Source: an uncultured Eubacteriales bacterium
GTDB lineage: Bacteria; Bacillota; Clostridia; Oscillospirales; CAG-382
Direction: 5' to 3'
NCBI GenBank assembly: GCA_934444485.1
Contig: CAKSCN010000039.1
Coordinates: 1 to 16,363 of the forward strand
DNA length: 16,363 nt
Shown piece by piece: positions 8,121-15,061 of the stretch. A program made the position numbers and the translations under genes. Within the stretch, counting starts at the first letter, position 1. Every line of letters starts with the position of its first letter. The notes under the pieces are model-generated. The model was not told the origin of the DNA and did no database searches. It saw only the letters and a list, made by a program, of their open reading frames with translations.

Positions 8121-8163
8121 AAACGCTTCACATCTCTTTCGGTGCGGAGCGTTTCTTTTTTTT
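8121..8163 (+). terminator. Rho-independent terminator of the rpe-PFK unit
   Basis: AAACGCT (8121-8127) pairs with AGCGTTT (8148-8154), with inner CAC/GTG pairs. A run of eight Ts follows at 8156-8163. Confidence 0.9.
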
Positions 8164-8193
8164 GTATTCACGCAAAATGTCCCCATAAAACAC

Positions 8194-8222
8194 AAAAAGG
8201 AAGTCCGCCGAAAGCGTCTTCC
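8194..8222 (-). terminator. Rho-independent terminator of rpmB
   Basis: On the minus strand, GGAAG pairs with CTTCC (plus 8218-8222 and 8199-8203), with inner CGC/GCG. Five Ts follow, then GTGTTTT. It faces the PFK terminator across about 30 nt. Confidence 0.85.
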
Positions 8223-8260
8223 AAAATGTGTAACTTCATTTACCTTATGCTGAAACCTTA

Positions 8261-8449
8261 TCAGTTAGCACGGGTAATCTTGCCGGAACGAAGGCAGCGA
8301 GAGCAAACGGCTACTGTCTTGTGAGTACCGTTGACTACAGCCTTAACCTTTCTTATGTTGGGCTTCCAGCTTCTGTTGGTCTTTCTGTTGGAGTGGGAAA
8401 CGTTGCAACCGAATGTTACGCCCTTTCCGCAAACTTCACACTTTGCCAT
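8261..8449 (-). CDS. rpmB: 50S ribosomal protein L28
   Basis: 62 residues, the normal bacterial length. The sequence MAKCEVCGKG...SHSNRKTNR...WKPNIRKV is characteristic of L28 of the large ribosomal subunit. Cys4 and Cys7 with Cys49 and Cys52 make the four-cysteine zinc-ribbon (C+) form; organisms with this form often keep a zinc-free paralogue for zinc limitation. GGGAGG lies ahead of the ATG. It is monocistronic with its own consensus promoter (8509-8537) and terminator. The short leader contains a perfect 6-bp hairpin at 8485-8499. Confidence 0.97.
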   Translation of the reverse strand: MAKCEVCGKGVTFGCNVSHSNRKTNRSWKPNIRKVKAVVNGTHKTVAVCSRCLRSGKITRAN

Positions 8450-8484
8450 TACGAAACACCTCCCAAAATGGATTTGAGATTGTC

Positions 8485-8499
8485 GTGCGATATTCGCAC
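8485..8499 (-). promoter_or_regulatory. Hairpin in the rpmB 5' leader
   Basis: GTGCGA and TCGCAC form a perfect 6-bp stem around a 3-nt loop just after the predicted transcription start. It could be an mRNA stability or autoregulatory element. It is also where sequence identity to the cassette promoter stops. Confidence 0.4.
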
Positions 8500-8539
8500 A
8501 ACATGATTATTATACCACATACTTTTACATTTTGCAAGT
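8489..8539. repeat. Direct repeat copy 1 (rpmB promoter region)
   Basis: Positions 8489-8511 are identical to 11967-11989 (23 of 23). The next 28 bases match at 21 positions, mostly with transition-type differences. The repeat covers -35, -10, start and early leader of rpmB, in the same orientation as copy 2. Confidence 0.9.
8509..8537 (-). promoter_or_regulatory. Sigma-A promoter of rpmB
   Basis: On the minus strand: TTGCAA, 17-bp spacer, TATAAT. Together with its start region it is nearly duplicated at 11987-12015. Confidence 0.85.
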
Positions 8540-8656
8540 GTTTTTATTATTTTTTTCAATTTGTTCAATATTTAATTCTGCGCAGAGTTTTTTCCATTAC
8601 ACCGCTTTACTTGCATCTTTATATTGCTTTGTATTTATGCGTTCCTTATTTTGCGC

Positions 8657-9508
8657 TCAGATACATATTGTTTCTCCGGAATGCACGCAGTGCGCTTTGC
8701 CGTCAACGTCAAGGCAGATGTCACGAAGCGTTGGATTATATACTCTGTGGCCGTCGGCACTGTAAATCAAGCTTTTGTAAGCTTTGACATAATCGTATAT
8801 TTCAATATTTGTTGCGTACCATATCTCACTGTTGTTTGAAAGCTTGTTACAAATTCTTTCCATGTGATCCCAATTGTCTTTCATGTCAAACTCATAGCTG
8901 TGACCCCATATGTAAAAGAGTCTCGGATATCTTCTTGCATGATAAGTCTTTTCCGAAATATCAACAGCTAAAAATTCGTCAATCCACTTCATTATTTCAG
9001 GGTTATTATGGTGTGCCGTCGGCACCCATGCATGAAAATCCGCCGGCAGCATAAACGAATTGTTGTCCTGTCCCAATGTCCTTGAATAAGCAATATCCAA
9101 TTCCGTGAGATACTGTTTAACATTTTCATAGCTGCCGAAATTGCCGAACAGCGTTATCCCGGTATCCGGGTAAGCCATTCCTCTTATTATGCAGTCGCAT
9201 TTCTTTTCAAGCTCCAATCGGCAATCCAGTACATCCCTTATTCCCTCAATAGCTCTCAGATTGCCGTTAGGTCTGTGATTGGCTCCGTGTACCGCAATTT
9301 CATGTCCCTTTGAAAGGAAATATTCCTTAATTTCTTCCTTTGTAAAATTGTTTTCCCTCATGTAATCACAGTTATGATTAAAGGTTGCCTTCATTCCGTA
9401 TTTGTTGAATATTTTCGAGAGCCTTTTATCCTGCCGCACGCCGTCATCGTAACTGAATGTGACCGCTTTGGCTTTGCCGCCCGGATATCTCATAAAAACA
9501 GATCTCAT
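8657..9508 (-). CDS. CE4-like polysaccharide deacetylase (NodB homology domain)
   Basis: 283 residues, without a signal peptide or membrane segment, so probably cytoplasmic. The NodB fold motifs are visible: TFSYDDG with Asp21/Asp22 (motif 1), HGANH with metal ligands His74 and His78 (motif 2), and AYPDTG (112-117) in the place of motif 3. CE4 enzymes use a divalent metal to remove N- or O-linked acetyl groups from sugars. The Tyr in FSYDDG and the AYPDTG form differ from classic chitin or peptidoglycan deacetylases, so the substrate is open. AAGGAG precedes the ATG. It is 15 nt downstream of the GH28-like gene and last in the three-gene unit. I see no terminator between it and the rpmB promoter, so readthrough into rpmB is possible. 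Confidence 0.85.
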   Translation of the reverse strand: MRSVFMRYPGGKAKAVTFSYDDGVRQDKRLSKIFNKYGMKATFNHNCDYMRENNFTKEEIKEYFLSKGHEIAVHGANHRPNGNLRAIEGIRDVLDCRLELEKKCDCIIRGMAYPDTGITLFGNFGSYENVKQYLTELDIAYSRTLGQDNNSFMLPADFHAWVPTAHHNNPEIMKWIDEFLAVDISEKTYHARRYPRLFYIWGHSYEFDMKDNWDHMERICNKLSNNSEIWYATNIEIYDYVKAYKSLIYSADGHRVYNPTLRDICLDVDGKAHCVHSGETICI

Positions 9509-9523
9509 GTAAACACTCTCCTT

Positions 9524-11038
9524 TCAGTTAATTGCGACGTCTTCGGAATTGATTACAACAAGGTCGAATGCGTCGAATGCGGTCTGTCTTACGCCGTTAA
9601 TGCAAAGGTTGTTGAAGTGAAAGCCCGTACACGGCACCTCCTTATTTACCGATTCGATGTAAATCTGAGGCTTATAGTCTATATTCTCAGCAATGACATT
9701 GATGTTATCAAAACGGATATTACGTATAGTTCCGATCCGTTTTGCATAAGCTCTCCTTAATTCTCCGCACCTGACACGTGTGGCGTATTGCATATTTGAG
9801 CAGAAAACAAATTTCGGCTCCATATGCAAGCCGTATCCCGTATACTCCTGACTGTCCGCAGTCTGAAGCTGCTGCATCATCGTGTCGTTCTGAAATTCTA
9901 TGTTAAGTCCTTCAAAAACGATATCGTGCATATCCGCACCGCCGCCGTTTGAGACGCTCAATGCCGAAAGGGAGCTGTGAATAAGATCGCTGTTTCTGAA
10001 ACAGATATTTTTATATTCAACGCCGCAGGCCTCAACCCCGACCTCGCAGTTTTTGTTCCATCCGCTCCACAAAACACAGTTGTCAACCGTTATATTTTCA
10101 ATGGGACGGTCGTAATCGTATATCGCCTTGATGGAAATCGTATCGTCAAATGAGCGTATGAAAGAGTTTTTGATGGTGACGTCGGAGGAGTTTACGATAT
10201 CGATACCGTCCGTATTATACCGCCAATGCCCGACGATTTTAACATTGTCTATCGTTATGTTTCTGCACCAAAACATTGACAGCACCCAGTTTGAAGAATT
10301 GACCAAAATCAAATCCGATACATCCACGTTCTCTGCATTGTAAATTCTGAATGTTCCCTTTGAAAAAGGTTCATAGCTGCTTTCGACAAGCCTTTCCTCA
10401 CAGCTGTTGTCTATCACACCGCCGCCGTATATTTTAACATTTTTGGCACCGTTTGTAAATATCGATCCGAAAACTATTGCTTCCTTATCTACGTAAACAG
10501 TGTCATTATCCTTTAGGTTTATCATCATGGGAAAATGAATACCCGGTCCGAAATAATATGTGGACTTTTGTGCCTCGGGGTATTGTTTGTATTCATTAAA
10601 GAAAATGTGCAGAACATTATGCGTTCCGTCAAGTTCGAGCACATAACTTCCGAATTCCTTCAATTCCAATGTTATCTCATCGTCGGACACCGTCGGCACA
10701 ACATTTTTCGATAACGGTCTTACCTTTGCATTTGAAAAGCTTTTCTTACTCTTCACCTTGAGAGTCACGGCTTCATCGGCGTAGAACGAGATGTAACCGG
10801 CGGATTCGGTTTGCTCATACTGCCGCTGCTTTCCGGGCCACGGTCTGTTAAACGGGAGCTTTGACACTCTGCATTCACGCACCTCACATTTTTCTCCGTT
10901 TATCTCAACGTCAAAATTATCGTTTAACAGCTTGAAAACAGTGTCTTTCGTATCGGTTGCAAACGACGCAAACTCCGTTCTGCCGAACGGGACAAACACC
11001 CCGTCGGATAAAGCTTTGAATTTCGGAATAACTAACAT
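9524..11038 (-). CDS. GH28-like (polygalacturonase-fold) protein
   Basis: 504 residues, no signal peptide. An N-terminal beta-rich domain of about 150 residues precedes a right-handed beta-helix. NTDGID (Asn275, Asp277) and RSFDDTISIK (Asp298, Asp299) match the acid motifs of family GH28, which hydrolyses pectin-type galacturonans and related glycosides. The later GHG and RIK motifs are not seen: the GHG position reads WSGWNKNC (324-331) and no Arg-x-Lys equivalent is evident. The enzyme may therefore act on another linkage or use altered chemistry. GGAGGG lies 7 bases before the ATG. It sits 18 nt after the transporter gene and 15 nt before the deacetylase, so all three are probably one operon. 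Lack of an export signal suggests action on imported oligosaccharides. Confidence 0.83.
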   Translation of the reverse strand: MLVIPKFKALSDGVFVPFGRTEFASFATDTKDTVFKLLNDNFDVEINGEKCEVRECRVSKLPFNRPWPGKQRQYEQTESAGYISFYADEAVTLKVKSKKSFSNAKVRPLSKNVVPTVSDDEITLELKEFGSYVLELDGTHNVLHIFFNEYKQYPEAQKSTYYFGPGIHFPMMINLKDNDTVYVDKEAIVFGSIFTNGAKNVKIYGGGVIDNSCEERLVESSYEPFSKGTFRIYNAENVDVSDLILVNSSNWVLSMFWCRNITIDNVKIVGHWRYNTDGIDIVNSSDVTIKNSFIRSFDDTISIKAIYDYDRPIENITVDNCVLWSGWNKNCEVGVEACGVEYKNICFRNSDLIHSSLSALSVSNGGGADMHDIVFEGLNIEFQNDTMMQQLQTADSQEYTGYGLHMEPKFVFCSNMQYATRVRCGELRRAYAKRIGTIRNIRFDNINVIAENIDYKPQIYIESVNKEVPCTGFHFNNLCINGVRQTAFDAFDLVVINSEDVAIN

Positions 11039-11056
11039 TTTTTCACCCTCCGTTTT

Positions 11057-11938
11057 TCACATCACAAATATTATGGTTGACGCCAAGCACAAAGCAAGAC
11101 AGAAAGCCTGCTTCTTTGATATTTTCTCTTTGAATAAGATAAAACCGAATATTGCCGAAAATATTATTGTTCCGCCGGAAATTACGGGAAATTGCACCGT
11201 TGCCGGAAGCCTTCCCGGTTTTGCACATTCCAACTGCAGCACACCCGAAACACTGCTGACCAACGCCGAACCTATTATCAAAACATACATCATCGGCTTC
11301 ATTTTGAATATGCTTTTCTTTCTCTTTTTTACAAACGGAATCATAAGTCCGAACATAACAAATCGTGAAATATTCCTCAAAAAGATAAATTCGTTTGACG
11401 AAACGGTTTCAAATCCATAGCCTATCTGGTGTACTTTTGATACAATGCTTGTGCCGCCGTTCAGCACAAATACCGCAATGCACAATATGTAAAACAATGA
11501 ATTCGCTTTTTTTTCGGCACGACCGTTTTGGAGAATTATCGCCGCCGACATCATAATCAAGGAGGTTGCCGTCAATACCGTTATTTTTTCATTCAAGAAA
11601 ATGAGTCCGTAAAAATACGGCAATATCATTCCGCCGAGCATCAAAAATATCGTGTATACGGACACATCGCCCATTGACATTATCTTAAAGCCGATGATCG
11701 TATACAGCCCCAACAGCAACGTAAACAATGATGCCATAAGCAGTGAAAACCACGTTATTTCAACCTTGCCTCCGCATATAAAGAAGTAAATAACCGCACC
11801 GAAAAAGCCGACCAGACAGTTGAACACCGCACCGGCTTCAAACGTATTGCCTTCCTCCAACTGATATATTTTTGTAAAGACAAAATTTACCGCACAGCCG
11901 ATTGCCGCAAGAAATGCAAGCGCATAGTATAAAACCAA
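11057..11938 (-). CDS. DMT-superfamily (EamA-like) membrane transporter
   Basis: 293 residues from the TTG start I favour at 11938; about ten hydrophobic segments in two EamA-type halves, the usual length for drug/metabolite transporters. The frame is open up to a GTG at 11977, but that codon lies inside the duplicated promoter's early transcript. The TTG is preceded 7 bases upstream by AAGGGGGG and begins directly at the first membrane helix (LVLYYALAFLAAIG). Glu-rich turns after helix 4 (FLNEKIT) and in the last quarter (LFKEKIS) are typical family repeats. The family moves small metabolites, including sugars such as rhamnose in RhaT; the substrate here is unknown. It is first in the unit with the GH28-like and CE4-like genes, suggesting uptake of a sugar released or processed by them. 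Confidence 0.85.
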   Translation of the reverse strand: MVLYYALAFLAAIGCAVNFVFTKIYQLEEGNTFEAGAVFNCLVGFFGAVIYFFICGGKVEITWFSLLMASLFTLLLGLYTIIGFKIMSMGDVSVYTIFLMLGGMILPYFYGLIFLNEKITVLTATSLIMMSAAIILQNGRAEKKANSLFYILCIAVFVLNGGTSIVSKVHQIGYGFETVSSNEFIFLRNISRFVMFGLMIPFVKKRKKSIFKMKPMMYVLIIGSALVSSVSGVLQLECAKPGRLPATVQFPVISGGTIIFSAIFGFILFKEKISKKQAFCLALCLASTIIFVM

Positions 11939-11966
11939 GCCTCTTCCCCCCTTCTTCAACAGCACG

Positions 11967-12017
11967 GATATTCGCACAACATGATTATTTTACAATATGC
12001 TTTTGCAATTTACAAGT
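11967..12017. repeat. Direct repeat copy 2 (cassette promoter region)
   Basis: Partner of 8489-8539; 44 of 51 positions are identical, including an unbroken 23-bp block at 11967-11989. The two copies bracket about 3.48 kb holding exactly the three-gene cassette. Confidence 0.9.
11987..12015 (-). promoter_or_regulatory. Sigma-A promoter of the transporter/GH28/CE4 unit
   Basis: On the minus strand: TTGTAA, 17-bp spacer, TAAAAT, aligning position for position with the rpmB promoter. It is slightly further from consensus than the rpmB copy. Confidence 0.75.
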
Positions 12018-12092
12018 ACTGTTTTTTATATTTTACTCATGTTTTTTTGCACGCTCGATTTTATTGCATAACGAAAATTTTCACAAAAGGTC

Positions 12093-12121
12093 TTGCAAAC
12101 ACGTTTGATTTATGGTATACT
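12093..12121 (+). promoter_or_regulatory. Sigma-A promoter of hprK
   Basis: TTGCAA, 17-bp spacer, TATACT. The predicted start is near 12128, giving a leader of about 50 nt. Confidence 0.8.
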
Positions 12122-12134
12122 GAAAGCGTATTCG
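12121..12134 (+). promoter_or_regulatory. cre-like CcpA site overlapping the hprK start
   Basis: TGAAAGCGTATTCG matches 13 of 14 positions of the relaxed cre consensus TGNAANCGNWNNCW. It begins at the last base of the -10 box, where binding would block transcription. The motif is degenerate, so a chance match is possible. Confidence 0.4.
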
Positions 12135-12176
12135 GCACTGGCGCCGCACTGAAATAAACAGGAGGTCAAGCGCAAT

Positions 12177-13121
12177 ATGGAATCAACCTACTCGGTATCG
12201 CTTGCGGACATCATAAAGGAATGTCAGCTTGAAAAAATCTATCTTCCGAAGGACGAAAAGGAAATACTCATAAACCGTGACGAAGTAAACCGTCCGGGAC
12301 TTTCGCTCACGGGATTTTTCGACCACTTTGAGCCGGGTCGCATACAGATAATAGGAAAAATGGAGTACAGGTATCTGCTCTCCCTCGACGACGAGACAAA
12401 GTGGAGACGCTTCGAGGACTTCCTCGCCACGGGCGTCGTTGCGCTTGTTTTCACGTCGAACCTCGAAATCGCTCCGAACTACATCAACCTCTGCAAGAAG
12501 TACGGTGTTCCGCTTCTTCGCACTTCTGAGGCAACCTCTCCTTTTATGTCGCGTCTCATCGCCTTTTTGGGCGTACAGCTTGCCGAGAGAATTACACGCC
12601 ACGGCGTTTTCGTCGAGGTCTACGGCGAGGGAATACTCATGCTCGGAGACAGCGGTGTGGGTAAGAGCGAAACGGCAATCGAGCTTGTAAAGAGAGGTCA
12701 CAGACTCATTGCGGACGATGCGGTCGAGATAAAGAAGGTGTCGGCGATAACGCTTGTCGGAAGCGCACCGGAGCTTATCCGTCACTACGTCGAGCTTCGG
12801 GGCATAGGAATAGTGGACGTGCGCAGAATATTCGGTATGGGCGCTGTCAAGCTCTCTGAAAAAATCGACCTTGTAATTCAGCTTGAACCGTGGCAGAACG
12901 GCAAGTTCTACGAAAGAGTCGGACTTGACACCGAGTACCACGAGATTATGGGCATAAACATTCCGTCGATTACAATCCCCGTAAAGCCAGGAAGAAACCT
13001 TGCGATAATCATCGAAATTGCAGCCATGAACAATCGTCAGAAGAAAATGGGCTACAACACGGCGGTCGAATTCAACAAGCGTCTCATGGGTCAGTTCGAG
13101 GAAAGTGATTTCGACAGATAA
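12177..13121 (+). CDS. hprK: HPr kinase/phosphorylase
   Basis: 314 residues, the normal Firmicute length. It phosphorylates HPr on Ser46 with ATP or PPi when glycolytic intermediates are high, creating the CcpA corepressor, and removes the phosphate by phosphorolysis to give PPi. The C-terminal catalytic domain shows His142 (RHGVFVEVYG), the P-loop GDSGVGKS (157-164, Lys163), the acidic pair Asp180/Asp181 (LIADDAVEI), the family signature LRGIGIVDVRRIFG, and the C-terminal MNNRQKKMGYN segment. AGGAGG precedes the ATG. It is alone here, without the common partner lgt. Promoter and cre-like site lie just upstream. No strong terminator follows, only a cluster of inverted AATTGTAC repeats. Confidence 0.97.
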   Translation: MESTYSVSLADIIKECQLEKIYLPKDEKEILINRDEVNRPGLSLTGFFDHFEPGRIQIIGKMEYRYLLSLDDETKWRRFEDFLATGVVALVFTSNLEIAPNYINLCKKYGVPLLRTSEATSPFMSRLIAFLGVQLAERITRHGVFVEVYGEGILMLGDSGVGKSETAIELVKRGHRLIADDAVEIKKVSAITLVGSAPELIRHYVELRGIGIVDVRRIFGMGAVKLSEKIDLVIQLEPWQNGKFYERVGLDTEYHEIMGINIPSITIPVKPGRNLAIIIEIAAMNNRQKKMGYNTAVEFNKRLMGQFEESDFDR

Positions 13122-13184
13122 TTGTACTGTCTATCACTCAATTGTACTTTTTAGTGTCAATATGTACAATTACTAAGTACAATT
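13120..13184. repeat. Cluster of AATTGTAC / GTACAATT sites behind hprK
   Basis: Four copies of one 8-mer lie in 65 bases: AATTGTAC at 13120-13127 (overlapping the hprK stop) and 13140-13147, and its reverse complement at 13164-13171 and 13177-13184. The outermost arms of the 13140-13184 part extend to AATTGTACTT...TAGT / ACTAAGTACAATT. A fifth copy is at 14977-14984. It may be an operator array for the downstream binding-protein genes or a stem-loop. Confidence 0.6.
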
Positions 13185-13218
13185 TCGGTTAATTTTTCGT
13201 TAATACGTCAAAACGCTC

Positions 13219-13247
13219 TTGATTTTTGTTGCAAATAATGATACTAT
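13219..13247 (+). promoter_or_regulatory. Upstream promoter candidate for the first binding-protein gene
   Basis: TTGATT, 17-bp spacer, TACTAT. A start near 13254 would give a leader of about 160 nt with a short CCGC/GCGG hairpin and a CTTTGT/ACAAAG hairpin. It is weaker than the promoter at 13349. Confidence 0.45.
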
Positions 13248-13348
13248 AAAGTCGGTACCCGCAAGCGGTGTCGGCTTTGTTGTTTTTCGCCACAGCACTT
13301 TGTAAAAAAAGCACAAAGGGGCACCTGAAAATTCGGCGCATTCATGTA

Positions 13349-13377
13349 TTGACAAAATCGCAAGGGAACAGTATAAT
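13349..13377 (+). promoter_or_regulatory. Perfect-consensus sigma-A promoter of the first binding-protein gene
   Basis: TTGACA, 17-bp spacer, TATAAT, matching the consensus at every position. The predicted start is about 32 nt before the ATG, with CAGGAGG between. Confidence 0.9.
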
Positions 13378-13415
13378 GTCTACATAAATATATTTCCGTT
13401 CACAGGAGGAACAGT

Positions 13416-14894
13416 ATGAAAATTTCAGTCAAAGTCATCGCTCTCGCACTCACCGCAGCTCTCGGTACCGGGCTTCTCGTTTCGTGCGGTCCGAAGAACG
13501 GTGAAAACGATGCAAACACAGGCGACAACACCAATCAAACCGTAAACACCGAGCCGGACGATAAGACAGAGAACGGCGACAAAACGGACGGCGAGGCGAC
13601 TCTCGAACTCCCGGAAGGAAAGTTCCTTGAAGGAGAGACCTTCAATCTCTATCATGCGCATAACGGCTTTGATTCGTACTATGTGGAGGACGTGAAGTCG
13701 GGCGACCTCAAAGGCGAATCTGTTATGAAGAGAAATGCGGCAGTTGAAGAGCGGACGGGCGTGAAGCTCAATTTCGTTCACACGACCACTCCGGCGGATC
13801 AGGGTGCGGAAACGCAGAAAATATCCTCCCTCATTCTCGCAGGCGACACAACCTACGACGCATACGTTCACGTTCAGCACACGGGTATGCCGGGACTCAT
13901 CAACGAGGGTATGTTCATCGACTGGTACAAGCTCCCCTACATCAACTTCGATAAACCTTGGTGGTACTCCAACACCATCCGTGACATCAACTTCGGCGGC
14001 AAGGTTTTCGCCATGACCGGCGATTACAACCTCAACTCTTTCTCGTGTACTAACTGCCTTGCGTTCAACAAGACCATGCTCGACGAGCTCGAGATGCCGT
14101 ATCCTTATCAGGACGTTTTCGACGGAACATGGACCAAGGACAGATTTATCGAGTACATAGTTGCGGCAACCAAGGATCTCAACGGCGACGGTCATATGGA
14201 CTACGACAACGACCGATACGGCTTCGGCGGCTGGCAGTGGGAGCAGACTCCGGCAATGTACGTCGGCTTCGGCGGTCAGACTCTTGTAAAGGACGACAAC
14301 GGACTTCCAAAGCTCAACATCTATTCGAGACAGCAGAACGAAGTCATCGACGCCATGATCGAGGTCTACAATCAGCCCGGCGCATTCCATGAAGGCAAAA
14401 CCTGGGGCGTTGACGACGGAATGTTCAACGAAGGCAGACTTCTCTTCAACGACTCGATGCTTCACATGATAGTCGGCATGAGAAACCTTGAGGACGACAT
14501 AGGATTCGTCCCCTACCCCAAGCTCAACGAAGAACAGACAGAGTACTACTCCAGAACGGGCAACACAAGCTGCCTCACCTACATCCCCGTAACCCTCACC
14601 GAGGACAGATACGACATTGTCGGCGGAACACTCGAGGCTATGGCATACTATTCCAACCAAATCGTTCTCCCCACATACTTTGACACAATCCTCACGGTTC
14701 AGTCCACACGTGACGTTGAGTCCGAGCAGATGATACCGATAATCAAGGGTTCTTCGAGATTCATGGATCAGGCAATAGGATTCTCGCCCGCGAGCATTGT
14801 ATACAGCGGTCAGAACACGCTTGCTTCTCACTATGCGGCAAACAAGACGGGCTATGAGGAAAAGCTTGCGACGCTTATAAAGGTATACGAATAA
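13416..14894 (+). CDS. Extracellular solute-binding lipoprotein (family 1, sugar ABC type), copy 1
   Basis: 492 residues. A lipoprotein signal (MKISVKVIALALTAALGTGL, lipidated Cys24 in LVSC) is followed by an Asn/Asp/Thr-rich linker to about residue 65, then a family-1 binding-protein fold. Aromatic-rich stretches (WYKLPYINF, PWWYSN) suggest carbohydrate binding. DLNGDGHMDYDND (254-266) resembles an EF-hand/dockerin calcium loop seen in many clostridial sugar-binding proteins. It should capture an oligosaccharide outside the membrane for an ABC importer, but no permease gene follows. It has AGGAGG ahead of the ATG, its own promoter and terminator, and a close paralogue immediately downstream; the two align almost without gaps. 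Confidence 0.88.
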   Translation: MKISVKVIALALTAALGTGLLVSCGPKNGENDANTGDNTNQTVNTEPDDKTENGDKTDGEATLELPEGKFLEGETFNLYHAHNGFDSYYVEDVKSGDLKGESVMKRNAAVEERTGVKLNFVHTTTPADQGAETQKISSLILAGDTTYDAYVHVQHTGMPGLINEGMFIDWYKLPYINFDKPWWYSNTIRDINFGGKVFAMTGDYNLNSFSCTNCLAFNKTMLDELEMPYPYQDVFDGTWTKDRFIEYIVAATKDLNGDGHMDYDNDRYGFGGWQWEQTPAMYVGFGGQTLVKDDNGLPKLNIYSRQQNEVIDAMIEVYNQPGAFHEGKTWGVDDGMFNEGRLLFNDSMLHMIVGMRNLEDDIGFVPYPKLNEEQTEYYSRTGNTSCLTYIPVTLTEDRYDIVGGTLEAMAYYSNQIVLPTYFDTILTVQSTRDVESEQMIPIIKGSSRFMDQAIGFSPASIVYSGQNTLASHYAANKTGYEEKLATLIKVYE

Positions 14895-14914
14895 TCCGAA
14901 AATATTAAGACACG

Positions 14915-14947
14915 TCGGACGGAGGTTTTGCTTTCGTCCGATTTTTT
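14915..14947 (+). terminator. Rho-independent terminator of binding-protein copy 1
   Basis: TCGGACG (14915-14921) pairs with CGTCCGA (14935-14941), followed by six Ts. It separates the two paralogues into independent transcription units. Confidence 0.88.
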
Positions 14948-14994
14948 GTGCACAGTGCAACAAATTTGCCATGATAAATTGTACCAATCGTCAA

Positions 14995-15023
14995 TTGACA
15001 TGGAGGTGTCCGTTATATATAAT
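14995..15023 (+). promoter_or_regulatory. Perfect-consensus sigma-A promoter of binding-protein copy 2
   Basis: TTGACA, 17-bp spacer, TATAAT. An AATTGTAC site lies just upstream at 14977-14984. Confidence 0.88.
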
Positions 15024-15061
15024 AGTTTATGAGAAAAATATTTGGAAAACTGGAGGACAGT

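Noticed and set aside
6906..8195. Long open frame (429 codons) antisense to PPi-PFK
   Set aside because: It is a shadow of a strongly conserved enzyme gene, extends through its terminator, and encodes no recognisable protein.
8577..8586. Palindrome TCTGCGCAGA after the deacetylase gene, considered as a terminator
   Set aside because: It has no loop and no T-run on the minus strand, so it does not look like an intrinsic terminator.
13254..13295. CCGC/GCGG hairpin followed by T-rich sequence, considered as hprK terminator
   Set aside because: The stem is four pairs and the T-rich stretch is offset and interrupted. It is as likely to be part of a leader from the promoter at 13219.
13425..14987. 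520-codon open frame antisense to binding-protein copy 1
   Set aside because: The sense gene has promoter, ribosome site, lipobox and terminator. The antisense product resembles no family and reads through the terminator hairpin.
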